Positions 1 through 8,132 are shown, numbered from the stretch's first letter. The stretch: DNA of 16,571 nucleotides from an uncultured Eubacteriales bacterium (GCA_900546385.1 URCT01000054.1:1-16571); one strand, 5' to 3'. Notes: generated by a model from the letters alone, not told the origin. Made by a program: numbers and translations.

Positions 1-1042
1 CGTCGCTCGTGCGGCAGACATAGCCGCCCTTTTCGCAGGGCGCCTCAGTCGGCAGAATGCTGTCGTCGGCAAACTGATACGCAATAAAAGCAATCGACGC
101 AAGCGTGATCATGTATTTGTTAAAATAACCGTATCCTTCACAGCCGATCATGGTATCGGTCGGATAGCGATTTTTTAAGGAACGCAAGGAGGACATCGAC
201 AGCCACGGCGTTAAGTTTTCCGCCGCCTTGCGTGCCGCGGCTTTGAATTCACCGGCTTTTTGTGCATCGACATGCGCGGCGAAAAACGTCGCTAAGAACT
301 CATAATCCGCCGCAATCCACATCTGATTGTGGAAAAACTGATTGCTTCTGCCGCCGAACGGCATTTCGCCGGTGACCGATTGCAAGTGCGCCGCGTAATA
401 GGAAGCATCCTTCACGTGCTGTTCGAGAATATTCCGATACTTGCCGTCATACCCGGCAAACAGCATATAGTCAAGCAAAACGCGCGTGACATAATCGTAC
501 ACCATCGGGTTATGCGGGTCTTTATACATACCGTTTTCATCGAAATCGCCGAGCAGCGACGATATCTGATTATCAATAAAAACCGAACTGTCTATACCGC
601 ACAGCTTGCTGCGCACAATTTCGCTGACCGCGCCGAACGCCGCCCAGTTTCCGCGCGATTCAAACGGTTTTGTCACAACGTTGTAATCGGTATACGGGTC
701 AAAAGCCGCCAAAGCGTTTACCCATGCCTGAATGCGGCTCTGCTCGACCGTCTTTGTTTTTTCCAAAAGCTTTACGGCGCACACGATTTCCCGTACCGAA
801 AACTCATTGGCAGCCTTGTTGTGCGGCATCTTTTCACAGCACATATCCATCATTTCAAGCATAAGCTCCCGGTATTCGGTACAGCGGTCAAACGCATTCA
901 AAATGGCCAAATCCGCCGCAAGCCGCGGAAAGCCGTGTTCTTTAAGGCCGTTCTTTTTGACATCGTCGATATAAGCGGAAATGCGCTCTTTATCATAGGC
1001 TAAAAACGCCCGTTCCATGATGTCAATATAGATTTCTTTCAT
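1..1042 (-). CDS. Partial hypothetical protein, possibly an alpha/alpha-barrel carbohydrate-active protein (C-terminus missing)
   Basis: The minus strand is open from an ATG at 1042 to the left edge, giving 347 codons with no stop, so the protein is cut by the window. A strong AAGGAG site lies just before the ATG and overlaps the stop codon of the upstream flavoprotein gene, which fixes the start and places this as the fourth gene of the operon. There is no signal peptide, so a cytoplasmic location is expected. The predicted protein is mostly helical, with repeated paired-helix character. Aromatic, Gly- and Asn-rich stretches such as GGRSNQFFHNQMW (about residues 247-259) and CEGYGYFNKYM (about 311-321) resemble loops of (alpha/alpha)6 toroid glycoside hydrolases and polysaccharide lyases. 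I cannot name a family, and the enzymatic role is inference. Its position beside three oxidoreductases suggests it acts on the same, perhaps sugar-containing, substrate. Confidence 0.6.
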   Translation of the reverse strand, partial: MKEIYIDIMERAFLAYDKERISAYIDDVKKNGLKEHGFPRLAADLAILNAFDRCTEYRELMLEMMDMCCEKMPHNKAANEFSVREIVCAVKLLEKTKTVEQSRIQAWVNALAAFDPYTDYNVVTKPFESRGNWAAFGAVSEIVRSKLCGIDSSVFIDNQISSLLGDFDENGMYKDPHNPMVYDYVTRVLLDYMLFAGYDGKYRNILEQHVKDASYYAAHLQSVTGEMPFGGRSNQFFHNQMWIAADYEFLATFFAAHVDAQKAGEFKAAARKAAENLTPWLSMSSLRSLKNRYPTDTMIGCEGYGYFNKYMITLASIAFIAYQFADDSILPTEAPCEKGGYVCRTSD

Positions 1043-1052
1043 AATCGACTCC

Positions 1053-2954
1053 TTAATAGACGTTTCCGTTTTCGCGGAAGGAACGCCAAACGTTTTCAAA
1101 AAAGCCGTCGATCTCCGGAATCGGACGAACCGGCCGCCACGTGCAGGTGATTTTTCCGTCTTTCTGTGTCACGGTTTGAATCTTGTCCTTTGCCGCTTGA
1201 TGCTCCGCTTTAAGCCGGAACATTTCGGAAAGTCCTTCTCTGAGTGCGCCGTCCGGTGCATAATACAAGGCCGAACCGCGTGTTCCGCCGACCGTTTTTG
1301 CATAGTCTAAGAAGGCGTTTATCATAACGCGTTGGGTAAGCAAGGTATCGATATAGTTTTGGTACTTGACAAAATCGCTTTTATCCGCAATGCCAAATTC
1401 CTCCGAACAAGCGGAAAGTGCGTGTTCGGTTTGTTCTAACACGGCCATCAGTTCCTTCGGATCACGGATGGCGGCGGCCGAATCGCTCATGCGGCGGCGT
1501 GCTTCGGCAATCCGCGCATCGGCGGTATCTTCGTTCTTTAGCACATCTTGTAACGTCTTTTGCAAGGCGGCTTTCTCGTCTGCATACGCTTTTTCAAAAC
1601 GGTCTGTATCGACAGCTTTCGGATAGCGGCAAATATATTGTGCCGCACGGAGCGAACCGACCTGACCGGCATTGAGCGCCGAGCCGCCCGGACGGACGAT
1701 GCCGTGTGTTCCGGCGCACTCGCCGACCGCAAACAAGCCTTTGACGTTGGTCTGCCACCAAAGATCCACCGCGATACCGCCGTTGTGGTGTTGAGCGCAG
1801 AGCGCAATCGGCAGATAGTCTTTGGCAATATCTGTGCCTTTGCTGCGATACAGCTCGACTGCCGGAGCGTTCATTTTGAGAAGCCGCTCGATCGGTGTGC
1901 CGAAAAGAGCGTCCGCTTTTTGAAGATACGTATACGCTTCTGATGAAAGCTTTTCAAACTCGATAGCAGCAAGCCCAAACGGATTTTTCGTATAATCCAA
2001 ATAAACCTTACGTTTTTTAACGGCTGTTTCCGTGTAGACCAAAAGGTCGATGACCGAAGAACCGTCAAGCATCTTTTTACTGTCAAACGGCCATTGATAT
2101 CCCTTTAAGAACACCGTGGAAAGCCCCTCATACGGGTCGTGGAAATAGTTGGACAGGAATTCATGCTCTGTGCCGTCCTCATCCACCGAAACAAACCGCG
2201 GCAGAACCTGCATATACGTTCCCGAAACGTTCCAGCGCGGTTCAGTCGATGCAAGGCCATACTGCCATTCGGTGAGGTTCTGCAAGTTCACACCGGCAAG
2301 AAGCGCAAGCGAAAGACAGCCGGTTTGGCTTTTCGGATAGACGCTGTCGGCATAAATTCCGGCAGGTCCGCCGGTAGCAAGAACGATGTCCCCTGCCTTT
2401 ACGCCAAATGGCTCGCCGGTTTTGGTGCGGATGCCGCACACGCCGAGAACGCCATTTTCATCGGTTAAAAGACGCGTGGCAAGATAGCCGTCGAGAATAT
2501 CGATATTCAGTTCGCTCGCTTTTTTCTCCAAGGCTTCCGTCATAAACCGAGAGGTCAAGGGACCGGCCGAGGTCGCCCGTTCATGCAAATCGTGGTCGGT
2601 TTTATAGCCGACGGTCTGGCCATAGCGGTCAGTCGGAAACGGCACGCCGAGTTCGGCTAAATTCATAAAGCACCGCAACGAAAGTGCCGCCTCACAAAGG
2701 GCGTTGTCGCCGTCCACACTGCCGCAGGAGAACAGCTCCTCGGCCATAAGGCGCACGCTGTCGGGCGAGTCGCCGCTGATGCCGAGCTTATAATAGGTCT
2801 GCTTGTCACTGCCGGTGTTGCGGGATGTACCGGCATTGCGGTCTTCGGTCAAAATCGCCACGGAAAGACCGCTGTTTTGCTTAATTCGGTTAGCTGCGTT
2901 GAATCCGGCGGCACCGCTGCCGATGACCACAACGTCGTATGTCAAATAGTCCAT
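1053..2954 (-). CDS. FAD-dependent oxidoreductase, fumarate reductase/succinate dehydrogenase flavoprotein-like
   Basis: This 633-residue flavoprotein has an N-terminal dinucleotide-binding fold with GSGAAG at residues 12-17 and an acidic residue after the second strand. ATGG at 193-196 and a C-terminal FAD signature follow (VGECAGTHG at 410-418, then RPGGSALNAGQ from 421). QHHNGG at 388-393 and HERATSAG at 124-131 lie where fumarate-reductase-type enzymes carry substrate-binding His and Arg residues. The length matches the FAD_binding_2 group (SdhA, aspartate oxidase, AprA). There is no signal peptide and no FMN-binding domain, so it is unlike exported respiratory reductases. It should be a cytoplasmic dehydrogenase or reductase acting on a C=C/C-C bond; the substrate is unknown. 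The ATG is one base after the SDR stop, and its GGAGG site is inside the end of the SDR gene, so the two are probably translationally coupled. Confidence 0.85.
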   Translation of the reverse strand: MDYLTYDVVVIGSGAAGFNAANRIKQNSGLSVAILTEDRNAGTSRNTGSDKQTYYKLGISGDSPDSVRLMAEELFSCGSVDGDNALCEAALSLRCFMNLAELGVPFPTDRYGQTVGYKTDHDLHERATSAGPLTSRFMTEALEKKASELNIDILDGYLATRLLTDENGVLGVCGIRTKTGEPFGVKAGDIVLATGGPAGIYADSVYPKSQTGCLSLALLAGVNLQNLTEWQYGLASTEPRWNVSGTYMQVLPRFVSVDEDGTEHEFLSNYFHDPYEGLSTVFLKGYQWPFDSKKMLDGSSVIDLLVYTETAVKKRKVYLDYTKNPFGLAAIEFEKLSSEAYTYLQKADALFGTPIERLLKMNAPAVELYRSKGTDIAKDYLPIALCAQHHNGGIAVDLWWQTNVKGLFAVGECAGTHGIVRPGGSALNAGQVGSLRAAQYICRYPKAVDTDRFEKAYADEKAALQKTLQDVLKNEDTADARIAEARRRMSDSAAAIRDPKELMAVLEQTEHALSACSEEFGIADKSDFVKYQNYIDTLLTQRVMINAFLDYAKTVGGTRGSALYYAPDGALREGLSEMFRLKAEHQAAKDKIQTVTQKDGKITCTWRPVRPIPEIDGFFENVWRSFRENGNVY

Positions 2955-2955
2955 C

Positions 2956-3693
2956 TTACAGCCTCCGGATGTGGAAACCGCCGTCCACGTCGATCGATTG
3001 TCCCGTCACATACGGCAGACTGCCGTCAACAAGTGCAAGAACGGCTTTTGCTATATCCTCCGGCTTGCCCCAACGCTTGATCGGCAAAAGGCCGCCGTCG
3101 ATGAGCGCGTCATATTTGCCTTTGACGGTTGCCGTCATGCCGGTTGCGATAATGCCCGGACGGATTTCGTTTACCGGGATGCCATATTCGGCAAGACGGT
3201 CGGCAAAGAGCGCGGTAATCATGGAAACACCGGCCTTGGAAATGCAGTATTCGCCGCGGCTGGTGGAGCTGGTATAAGCAGACATGGACGAAATGTTGAC
3301 GATGCTTTTCTGCTCCGACGGATTTTCGATCAGGATCTTTGCCACGGCTTGCGTTAAAAACAGCGTGCCTTTGGTATTGATGTTCATAACAAAATCGTAG
3401 CTTTCCTCGGTCATGTCGAGAATATCGTTCCGAACCTTCGGCGCAACACCGGCCACGTTGACAAGAATGTCGATTTTTCCGTATGTATCGACAGCGGTTT
3501 TGATATACTTTTCGCGGCTCACCTTATCGGAGAGGTCGCCCTGACAGTAGATGAAATTTTCGTTTTCGAGCAGCGAAAGCGGTGCAACGTCCATGCCGAC
3601 GACGACAATTCCGTTTTCCAAAAACAGACGCGCTACCGCGCCGCCGATTCCTCCGGCCACGCCCGTGACAAGGGCAATTTTCTTTTGTTCCAT
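2956..3693 (-). CDS. Short-chain dehydrogenase/reductase (SDR family, FabG-like)
   Basis: This is a classical 245-residue SDR. The cofactor motif TGVAGGIG is at residues 10-17 and NVAG at 79-82. The catalytic triad reads S136, Y149 and K153 (YCISK), and RPG is at 179-180 onward. Asp35 at the end of the second beta strand favours NAD(H) over NADP(H). FabG similarity is structural only: there are no fatty-acid synthesis neighbours, and the gene sits between two flavoenzymes. It therefore more likely interconverts an alcohol and a ketone in a catabolic pathway. The ATG follows the upstream oxidoreductase stop by six bases. Its AAGGAG site is formed by the last two codons (Lys-Glu) of that gene, which indicates tight operon structure. 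Confidence 0.9.
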   Translation of the reverse strand: MEQKKIALVTGVAGGIGGAVARLFLENGIVVVGMDVAPLSLLENENFIYCQGDLSDKVSREKYIKTAVDTYGKIDILVNVAGVAPKVRNDILDMTEESYDFVMNINTKGTLFLTQAVAKILIENPSEQKSIVNISSMSAYTSSTSRGEYCISKAGVSMITALFADRLAEYGIPVNEIRPGIIATGMTATVKGKYDALIDGGLLPIKRWGKPEDIAKAVLALVDGSLPYVTGQSIDVDGGFHIRRL

Positions 3694-3699
3694 GATTTT

Positions 3700-5019
3700 T
3701 TACTCCTTACACAGTTTATTATAGATCGGCAAATATACGTCCTTATCCCGAATCACGCAGCCCGGTGTTCCGCCAGGCTTTCGCATGATCTCGGTGCATT
3801 TGGAGCAGCAGATGCAAATTTTGTTTTTCTCCATGCCGCCATGCTCCAAAATGTCGCGTGCAAAATCGGGATAGGCAAAAATGGTTCGTCCGAAACCGGC
3901 AAAATCGAACGCGCCGTTTTCGATATAGGCGGCCGTTACGTGCGGTGCGCAAACGCCCAAAAAAGACACAGCCGACGCGATCAGTGCCATACCCGGCACG
4001 GCCTTTTTCAGCTCTGCCGTTCCGTCAAGCACGCGCTTCACGCCGACAAGCGGATGCTCCGGCGGTTCATACGCACCGTGCGAGAACGGACGATTGACGT
4101 GCGGATTGAAATAAGGATTTCCCATAGTGATGTTGAGAATGCGCACGCCGTAATCGTACAAAAGCTGTATCAGTTTTTTCGGTTCGGTAAGATCTACATC
4201 GATGCTGCCGTCGGTCGGCACGCCAAAGCCATACGGATACGGGAAGCCGTCGTAGGCATTGAGCCGCGACGACACGATAAAGTCGCGTCCAACCGAAGCA
4301 AGTGCTCCCTGCACCGCTTCCCGAAGAAGGCGCGTGCGGTTCTCAAAGCTGCCGCCATAGCGGCCTTTGCGCTCATAGGCGGATAACAGCTCGCAGTTTA
4401 AGTATCGATGACAGCACTTGATATCCACGCCGTCAAAGCCGGCCTTTTCGGCAAGAAGTGCGCCGTGAACGAGTGCTTCGCCGACACGGTCGAGATAGTC
4501 ATCGGTAACAATGCGGTCGGGCGAAATCGGTGCGTCTTTCTCGAAAATCGGGTTGTTGTACGCGATAAGCGGTTCGGGAACGCCGTTCGGCTTGGAATAG
4601 CGGCCGGAGTGGGTCGCCTGCATGAAAATGACCGGTTCATAGCCGTTTGTTTTCATGGCGGTCTGGCGAATGTCCTCGACAATGCGCTTGAAAGCGTCAA
4701 GATTATTCTCATTTATGTATAACTGGCGCGGATTGGCACGTGCTTCCGCCATGACGGCGGTTGCTTCAAACCAGATAACACCGGCACCTCCCTCGGCAAA
4801 GCGGCGGTAGCGGCGTTTGGTCAGTTCGTCCGGCTCACCGGAGGCCGTTCCGTCACAGCCCTCCATGGCTTGGCAGGCAAGGCGGTTGGGAAACCGGTGG
4901 TTCCCGAGTGAAAACGGCTGTGCAAGGGTGCTTATGCTGTCCGAATACGGCAGGTTGGCCGAAAGCTCCCTGTTTTGCGAAAGAAACTCTTCTTTGCTCA
5001 AATAAACGCTGTGTTTCAC
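3700..5019 (-). CDS. NADH:flavin oxidoreductase / old-yellow-enzyme-like protein, single barrel with Fe-S motif
   Basis: This 439-residue protein matches the FMN-binding TIM barrel of the 2,4-dienoyl-CoA reductase branch of old yellow enzymes. It shows the MEGCDGTASG region (52-61), GGAGVIWFEATAV (77-89), THSGR (136-140), YGGSFENR (221-228) and GFGRTIFAYPDFARD (375-389). A Cys cluster near the C-terminus (C402, C405, C408, C421) fits the 4Fe-4S site of that branch. The protein stops right after it, so the flavodoxin-like NAD/FAD domain of full-length enzymes (about 660 residues) is absent. The usual active-site H-x-x-H reads K201-C-C-H204, losing the first His. The start is GTG at 5019, placed seven bases after GGAGG. 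It is the first gene of the operon and is transcribed divergently from the AraC gene. Reduction of an enone-type C=C bond is inferred from the family. Confidence 0.87.
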   Translation of the reverse strand: MKHSVYLSKEEFLSQNRELSANLPYSDSISTLAQPFSLGNHRFPNRLACQAMEGCDGTASGEPDELTKRRYRRFAEGGAGVIWFEATAVMAEARANPRQLYINENNLDAFKRIVEDIRQTAMKTNGYEPVIFMQATHSGRYSKPNGVPEPLIAYNNPIFEKDAPISPDRIVTDDYLDRVGEALVHGALLAEKAGFDGVDIKCCHRYLNCELLSAYERKGRYGGSFENRTRLLREAVQGALASVGRDFIVSSRLNAYDGFPYPYGFGVPTDGSIDVDLTEPKKLIQLLYDYGVRILNITMGNPYFNPHVNRPFSHGAYEPPEHPLVGVKRVLDGTAELKKAVPGMALIASAVSFLGVCAPHVTAAYIENGAFDFAGFGRTIFAYPDFARDILEHGGMEKNKICICCSKCTEIMRKPGGTPGCVIRDKDVYLPIYNKLCKE

Positions 5020-5042
5020 AGATATTCCTCCATTCTGCCGCT

Positions 5043-5072
5043 ATTGTACCACAACGAAAAAGAAAGTGTTAT
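5043..5072 (-). promoter_or_regulatory. Candidate promoter of the flavoenzyme operon
   Basis: On the minus strand a -10 TACAAT (5048-5043) lies 18 bases from a -35-like ATAACA (5072-5067), about 24 bases before the GTG start. The -35 matches four of six consensus bases. The AraC-type regulator is divergent, so its binding sites probably lie in the 5020-5147 gap, but I see no clear paired half-sites. Confidence 0.45.
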
Positions 5073-5100
5073 AACGGACGCGCTTTTTGTTATGTAAATC

Positions 5101-5129
5101 TTGCATTTTTAGAAAAGTTATGCTATACT
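5101..5129 (+). promoter_or_regulatory. Candidate promoter of the AraC-family gene
   Basis: TATACT (5124-5129) is a good -10. TTGCAT (5101-5106), 17 bases upstream, is a weak -35 that matches only the first three consensus positions. The start codon follows at 5148, with an AGGTGA ribosome-binding site eight bases before it. A weak -35 suits a promoter that needs an activator. Confidence 0.45.
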
Positions 5130-5147
5130 TTTTACAGGTGATTCTTT

Positions 5148-5941
5148 ATGGAAAATCTCATCCACTCCTTGTATTTTGCCGACACAAGCAAACAAACTTT
5201 GACGCACTATCACGACTGTCATCAGATTTTGTTTGTGACAAGCGGCACCTCTTGTCTGCGCCTAAACAGCCGATACACGCCGGGAACATCCTCATCATCA
5301 GCCGCTTTGAGGAACATTCCATTTTTCATGCAAGCGACGATTATAAGCGCTATGTTCTGCGCATTCGGCCGCACGCAAAGTACACAGACAATCCGAAATT
5401 GTATTCACTGCTTTTCAATCGCCCCGAGCATTTCCACAATATTCTGCAAGCCGGTGCGGATTTTGCGGATATTCGGCACCTGTTTGACCGGCTGTTACGC
5501 GAATATACGTCGGAAAACAAGATGAAAGCCGAAATGTCCGAGCTTTTGCTAAACGAGCTTTTGGTGTTCATTTACCGCCATGCATCCTTTACCGACACAA
5601 CGATTGACACAGCGGTTTTTGAAGTCATTTCCGGCGTGCAGGAGCTGTTAGCGGCAGAATTCCGGGAAAGCTTTTCGCTAAAGGAGCTGTCAGCGCGGTT
5701 TTGCGTGAGTCAATCGTTTTTATCGCACAATTTTAAAAAAGTCACCGGCGTGTCGGTCATGGAATTCTTGCTTTCCTGCCGCCTTGCCGAAGCGAAAAAA
5801 ATGCTTGTGAAAACCGATGAGCCGGTCGGCAAGATCGTCGAACAGTGCGGCTTTTCGGATTTCAGCAACTTTTGCCGGATCTTCAAAAAAAGCACAGGCC
5901 TGACGCCGAGCGGCTATGCGGCACGGTATAAATCCAAATAA
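5148..5941 (+). pseudogene. AraC-family transcriptional regulator, interrupted by a one-base frameshift
   Basis: Two overlapping frames carry one protein. The first, from ATG 5148 behind AGGTGA, encodes a typical cupin-like sensor start (MENLIHSLYFADTSKQ, then HYHDCHQILFVTSG). After about codon 40 (near 5265-5275) it loses homology and ends at 5525. The second frame, offset by -1, picks up in the middle of the same domain with HAGNILIISRFEEHSI and runs to 5941. It ends in a complete AraC double helix-turn-helix (SLKELSARFCVSQSFLSHNFKK and a second unit with CGFSDFSNFCRIFKKSTGLTPSGY). Joined, the product is about 264 residues, close to normal for the family. A single-base deletion explains the break. 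It is either a pseudogene or a sequencing error. Its divergent position makes it the expected regulator of the flavoenzyme operon. Confidence 0.8.
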
Positions 5942-5984
5942 AAACGCACCCGACAAATCCGGTCGATTCGTCGGGTGCGTTTTT
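5941..5984. terminator. Bidirectional rho-independent terminator
   Basis: A long hairpin starts inside the AraC stop codon. Its arms, 5941-5959 and 5965-5983, pair over 19 positions with one mismatch around a five-base loop. A T-run follows on the plus strand, and the matching A-run gives a T-run on the minus strand. It can end AraC transcription and also act as a backstop for groEL transcription. Confidence 0.85.
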
Positions 5985-6005
5985 CTGCAAACAGTACATT
6001 CTATA

Positions 6006-6034
6006 AAAGAAGGAACGGCAGCCGTTCCTTCTTT
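6006..6034 (-). terminator. Rho-independent terminator of groES-groEL
   Basis: A perfect inverted repeat (AAAGAAGGAACGGC at 6006-6019 and its complement at 6021-6034) lies 19 bases after the groEL stop. A T-rich stretch follows on the minus strand. The central bases probably form a three-base loop. Confidence 0.85.
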
Positions 6035-6052
6035 GCACGCTTTCGCGTTTTA

Positions 6053-7675
6053 TTAATACATTCCCGGAGCAGGAGCAGCCGGAGCAGCAGCCGGCGGTTC
6101 CGGCTTATCGGCAACAAGTGCTTCCGTGGTAAGGATCATCGAAGCAACCGATGCAGCGTTCTGAAGTGCACTTCTCGAAACCTTGGTCGGGTCAACGATA
6201 CCGGCTTCCATCATATCGACGAACGTATCGTTGTAAGCGTCGTAGCCGTAGCCAGCCTTGCCGCTGTTCAAAATCTTGTCAAGGATGACGGAGCCGTCTT
6301 TACCGGCGTTGAACGCGATCTGACGGATCGGTTCTTCAAGTGCCTTAACAACGATGGCAACACCCGTCTTTTCGTCGCCCTCGGTCTCATCCAGTAACTT
6401 TGCAACATTCGGAAGAATGTTGGCAAACGCCGTGCCGCCGCCCGGTACGATGCCCTCTTCCACAGCCGCCTTGGTGGCGTTGAGAGCGTCCTCAATGCGG
6501 AGCTTCTTTTCTTTCATTTCGGTTTCGGTAGCAGCACCGACCTTGATAACGGCTACGCCGCCGGAAAGCTTTGCAAGTCTTTCCTGCAATTTTTCCTTGT
6601 CAAACTCGGACGTGGTGGTTTCGATAGCCGCTTTGATCTGACCGATTCTTGCCTTGATCTTTTCGGAATCGCCTGCACCGCCGACGATGATGGTGTTTTC
6701 CTTGTTGACCTTAACCTGACGAGCCTTACCGAGCTGTTCAAGCGTGGTATCTTTTAATTCAAGGCCGAGATCGGACGAAATAACTTCGCCACCGGTGAGA
6801 ATTGCGATATCGGTAAGCATTTCCTTACGTCTGTCGCCAAAGCCCGGAGCTTTAACGGCAACGCAGGTAAACGTACCTCTCAACTTGTTGACAAGCAGAG
6901 TCGAAAGTGCTTCGCCCTCGATATCTTCGGCGATAATCACAAGCTTCTTGCCGGACTGAACGAGCTGTTCGAGAAGCGGCAGGATATCCTGAATGTTGGA
7001 GATCTTCTTATCGGTAATGAGAAGGAGCGCGTCGTCGATGACAGCTTCCATCTTCTCGGTATCGGTCACCATGTACGGCGAAATGTAGCCGCGGTCAAAC
7101 TGCATACCTTCGACAACTTCGCAGTATGTTTCAGCAGATTTGGATTCTTCAACCGTGATAACACCGTCCGAAGTAACCTTTTCCATTGCGTCGGCAATTA
7201 ACTTACCGATGACTTCGTCTGCGGAAGAAACCGCGCCGACACGAGCGATATCGCCCGAACCGTTGACCTTCTTGGAAATATCCTTGAGGGATTCGACTGC
7301 CTTGTTGACGGCTTTCTGAATGCCCTTTCTGACGATCATAGGGTTAGCACCGGCCGCAACGTTCTTCATACCTTCTCTGACAAAAGCCTGAGCAAGAAGA
7401 ATGGCGGTGGTTGTGCCGTCGCCGGCTGCGTCGTTGGTCTTGGTAGCGACTTCCTTCAAGAGCTGTGCGCCCATGTTTTCCATCGGGTCTTCCAAATCAA
7501 CTTCTTTTGCAATGGTAACACCGTCGTTAGTGATGAGCGGCGCACCGAATTTTTTATCCAAAACAACGTTTCTGCCCTTCGGGCCAAGCGTTACCTTTAC
7601 GGTGTCCGCAACAGCGTCCACACCTTTTTTCAAAGCATTTCTTGCGTCAATGCCGTATGCAAGTTCCTTAGACAT
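6053..7675 (-). CDS. groL: Chaperonin GroEL (Hsp60)
   Basis: This is a full-length 540-residue Hsp60 subunit. With GroES it forms the double-ring ATP-driven folding chamber in the cytoplasm. The N-terminal start (MSKELAYGIDARNALKKG), VTLGPKGRNVVLDKKFG, the ATP-binding GDGTTTA at 85-91 and EEGIVPGGGTA in the C-terminal equatorial domain are all present. The tail is Ala/Pro-rich and ends in APAPGMY instead of a run of GGM repeats. A GGAGG site precedes the ATG, and the gene starts 25 bases after groES, so they form one operon. Expression should follow the upstream CIRCE and promoter. Identity is certain from the sequence. Confidence 0.98.
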   Translation of the reverse strand: MSKELAYGIDARNALKKGVDAVADTVKVTLGPKGRNVVLDKKFGAPLITNDGVTIAKEVDLEDPMENMGAQLLKEVATKTNDAAGDGTTTAILLAQAFVREGMKNVAAGANPMIVRKGIQKAVNKAVESLKDISKKVNGSGDIARVGAVSSADEVIGKLIADAMEKVTSDGVITVEESKSAETYCEVVEGMQFDRGYISPYMVTDTEKMEAVIDDALLLITDKKISNIQDILPLLEQLVQSGKKLVIIAEDIEGEALSTLLVNKLRGTFTCVAVKAPGFGDRRKEMLTDIAILTGGEVISSDLGLELKDTTLEQLGKARQVKVNKENTIIVGGAGDSEKIKARIGQIKAAIETTTSEFDKEKLQERLAKLSGGVAVIKVGAATETEMKEKKLRIEDALNATKAAVEEGIVPGGGTAFANILPNVAKLLDETEGDEKTGVAIVVKALEEPIRQIAFNAGKDGSVILDKILNSGKAGYGYDAYNDTFVDMMEAGIVDPTKVSRSALQNAASVASMILTTEALVADKPEPPAAAPAAPAPGMY

Positions 7676-7700
7676 AACAATTACCTCCTGTGTTGCCCGA

Positions 7701-7988
7701 TTAGTCTTCTACGACTGCGAGAATATCGCTCTGTCTTACAACAGAATATTCAACGCCGTCAAGTTTGACTTCCGTGCCGGAATATTTGCTGGTGATGACC
7801 TTATCACCTTTTTTCACCGTCATAACGACTTCCTTGCCGTCAACCATGCCGCCGGGACCAACTTCGATGACTTCGGCAATGCTCGGCTTTTCTTGAGCCG
7901 ATGCGGTAAGAATAATGCCGCCCTTGGTGGTTTCTTCTGCTTCGAGAGCTTTAATCACAACTCTGTCGGAAAGAGGTTTCAATTTCAT
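7701..7988 (-). CDS. groS: Co-chaperonin GroES (Hsp10)
   Basis: This 95-residue co-chaperonin caps the GroEL ring. It begins MKLKPLSDRVVIKALEAEE, has the mobile loop that contacts GroEL (ETTKGGIILTASAQEKP, about residues 18-34), and carries VIEVGPGG and KGDKVITSKYSGTEVKLDG. The length is standard. A strong AGGAGG lies before the ATG. It is the first gene of the heat-shock operon, with CIRCE and promoter directly upstream. Confidence 0.98.
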   Translation of the reverse strand: MKLKPLSDRVVIKALEAEETTKGGIILTASAQEKPSIAEVIEVGPGGMVDGKEVVMTVKKGDKVITSKYSGTEVKLDGVEYSVVRQSDILAVVED

Positions 7989-8028
7989 TTTTTATTCCTC
8001 CTAAAGGTTGATTACGATTTGAATTTGT

Positions 8029-8055
8029 TTAGCACTCAAATTCATCAAGTGCTAA
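8029..8055 (-). promoter_or_regulatory. CIRCE operator (HrcA binding site)
   Basis: The inverted repeat TTAGCACTC (8029-8037), nine spacer bases and AAGTGCTAA (8047-8055) matches the CIRCE consensus with one mismatch (A for G at the inner base of the second arm). It sits between the promoter and groES, the normal place for HrcA repression of groES-groEL. HrcA itself is not in the window. Confidence 0.95.
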
Positions 8056-8067
8056 CCTACATTGTGT

Positions 8068-8096
8068 ATTGTATACCCGTTTAGTGGAAAAATCAA
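8068..8096 (-). promoter_or_regulatory. groES-groEL promoter (sigma-A type)
   Basis: On the minus strand TTGATT (8096-8091) and TACAAT (8073-8068) are separated by exactly 17 bases. The CIRCE begins about 12 bases downstream of the -10, so bound HrcA would cover the transcription start. Confidence 0.85.
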
Positions 8097-8132
8097 GCAT
8101 TTTTTTCAATATTAACACTTTTTTAACAATTA

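Noticed and set aside
329..1003. A 224-codon plus-strand open frame
   Set aside because: It lies antisense to the minus-strand gene 1-1042, which has a strong ribosome-binding site and an operon position. The plus-strand translation shows no recognisable motif.
5020..5147. AraC operator half-sites between the divergent genes
   Set aside because: No convincing repeated half-sites of about 17 bases could be picked out by eye, so no operator is annotated.
5259..5275. Programmed -1 frameshifting in the AraC gene
   Set aside because: The local sequence (C CTA AAC) is not a canonical slippery heptamer because the first tRNA could not re-pair, and I saw no clear stimulatory hairpin. AraC genes are not known to use it. 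A mutation or read error is simpler.
7401..8084. A 227-codon plus-strand open frame across groEL, groES and CIRCE
   Set aside because: It is antisense to two certain genes and runs through their intergenic region and operator, so it is a shadow of their codon pattern.
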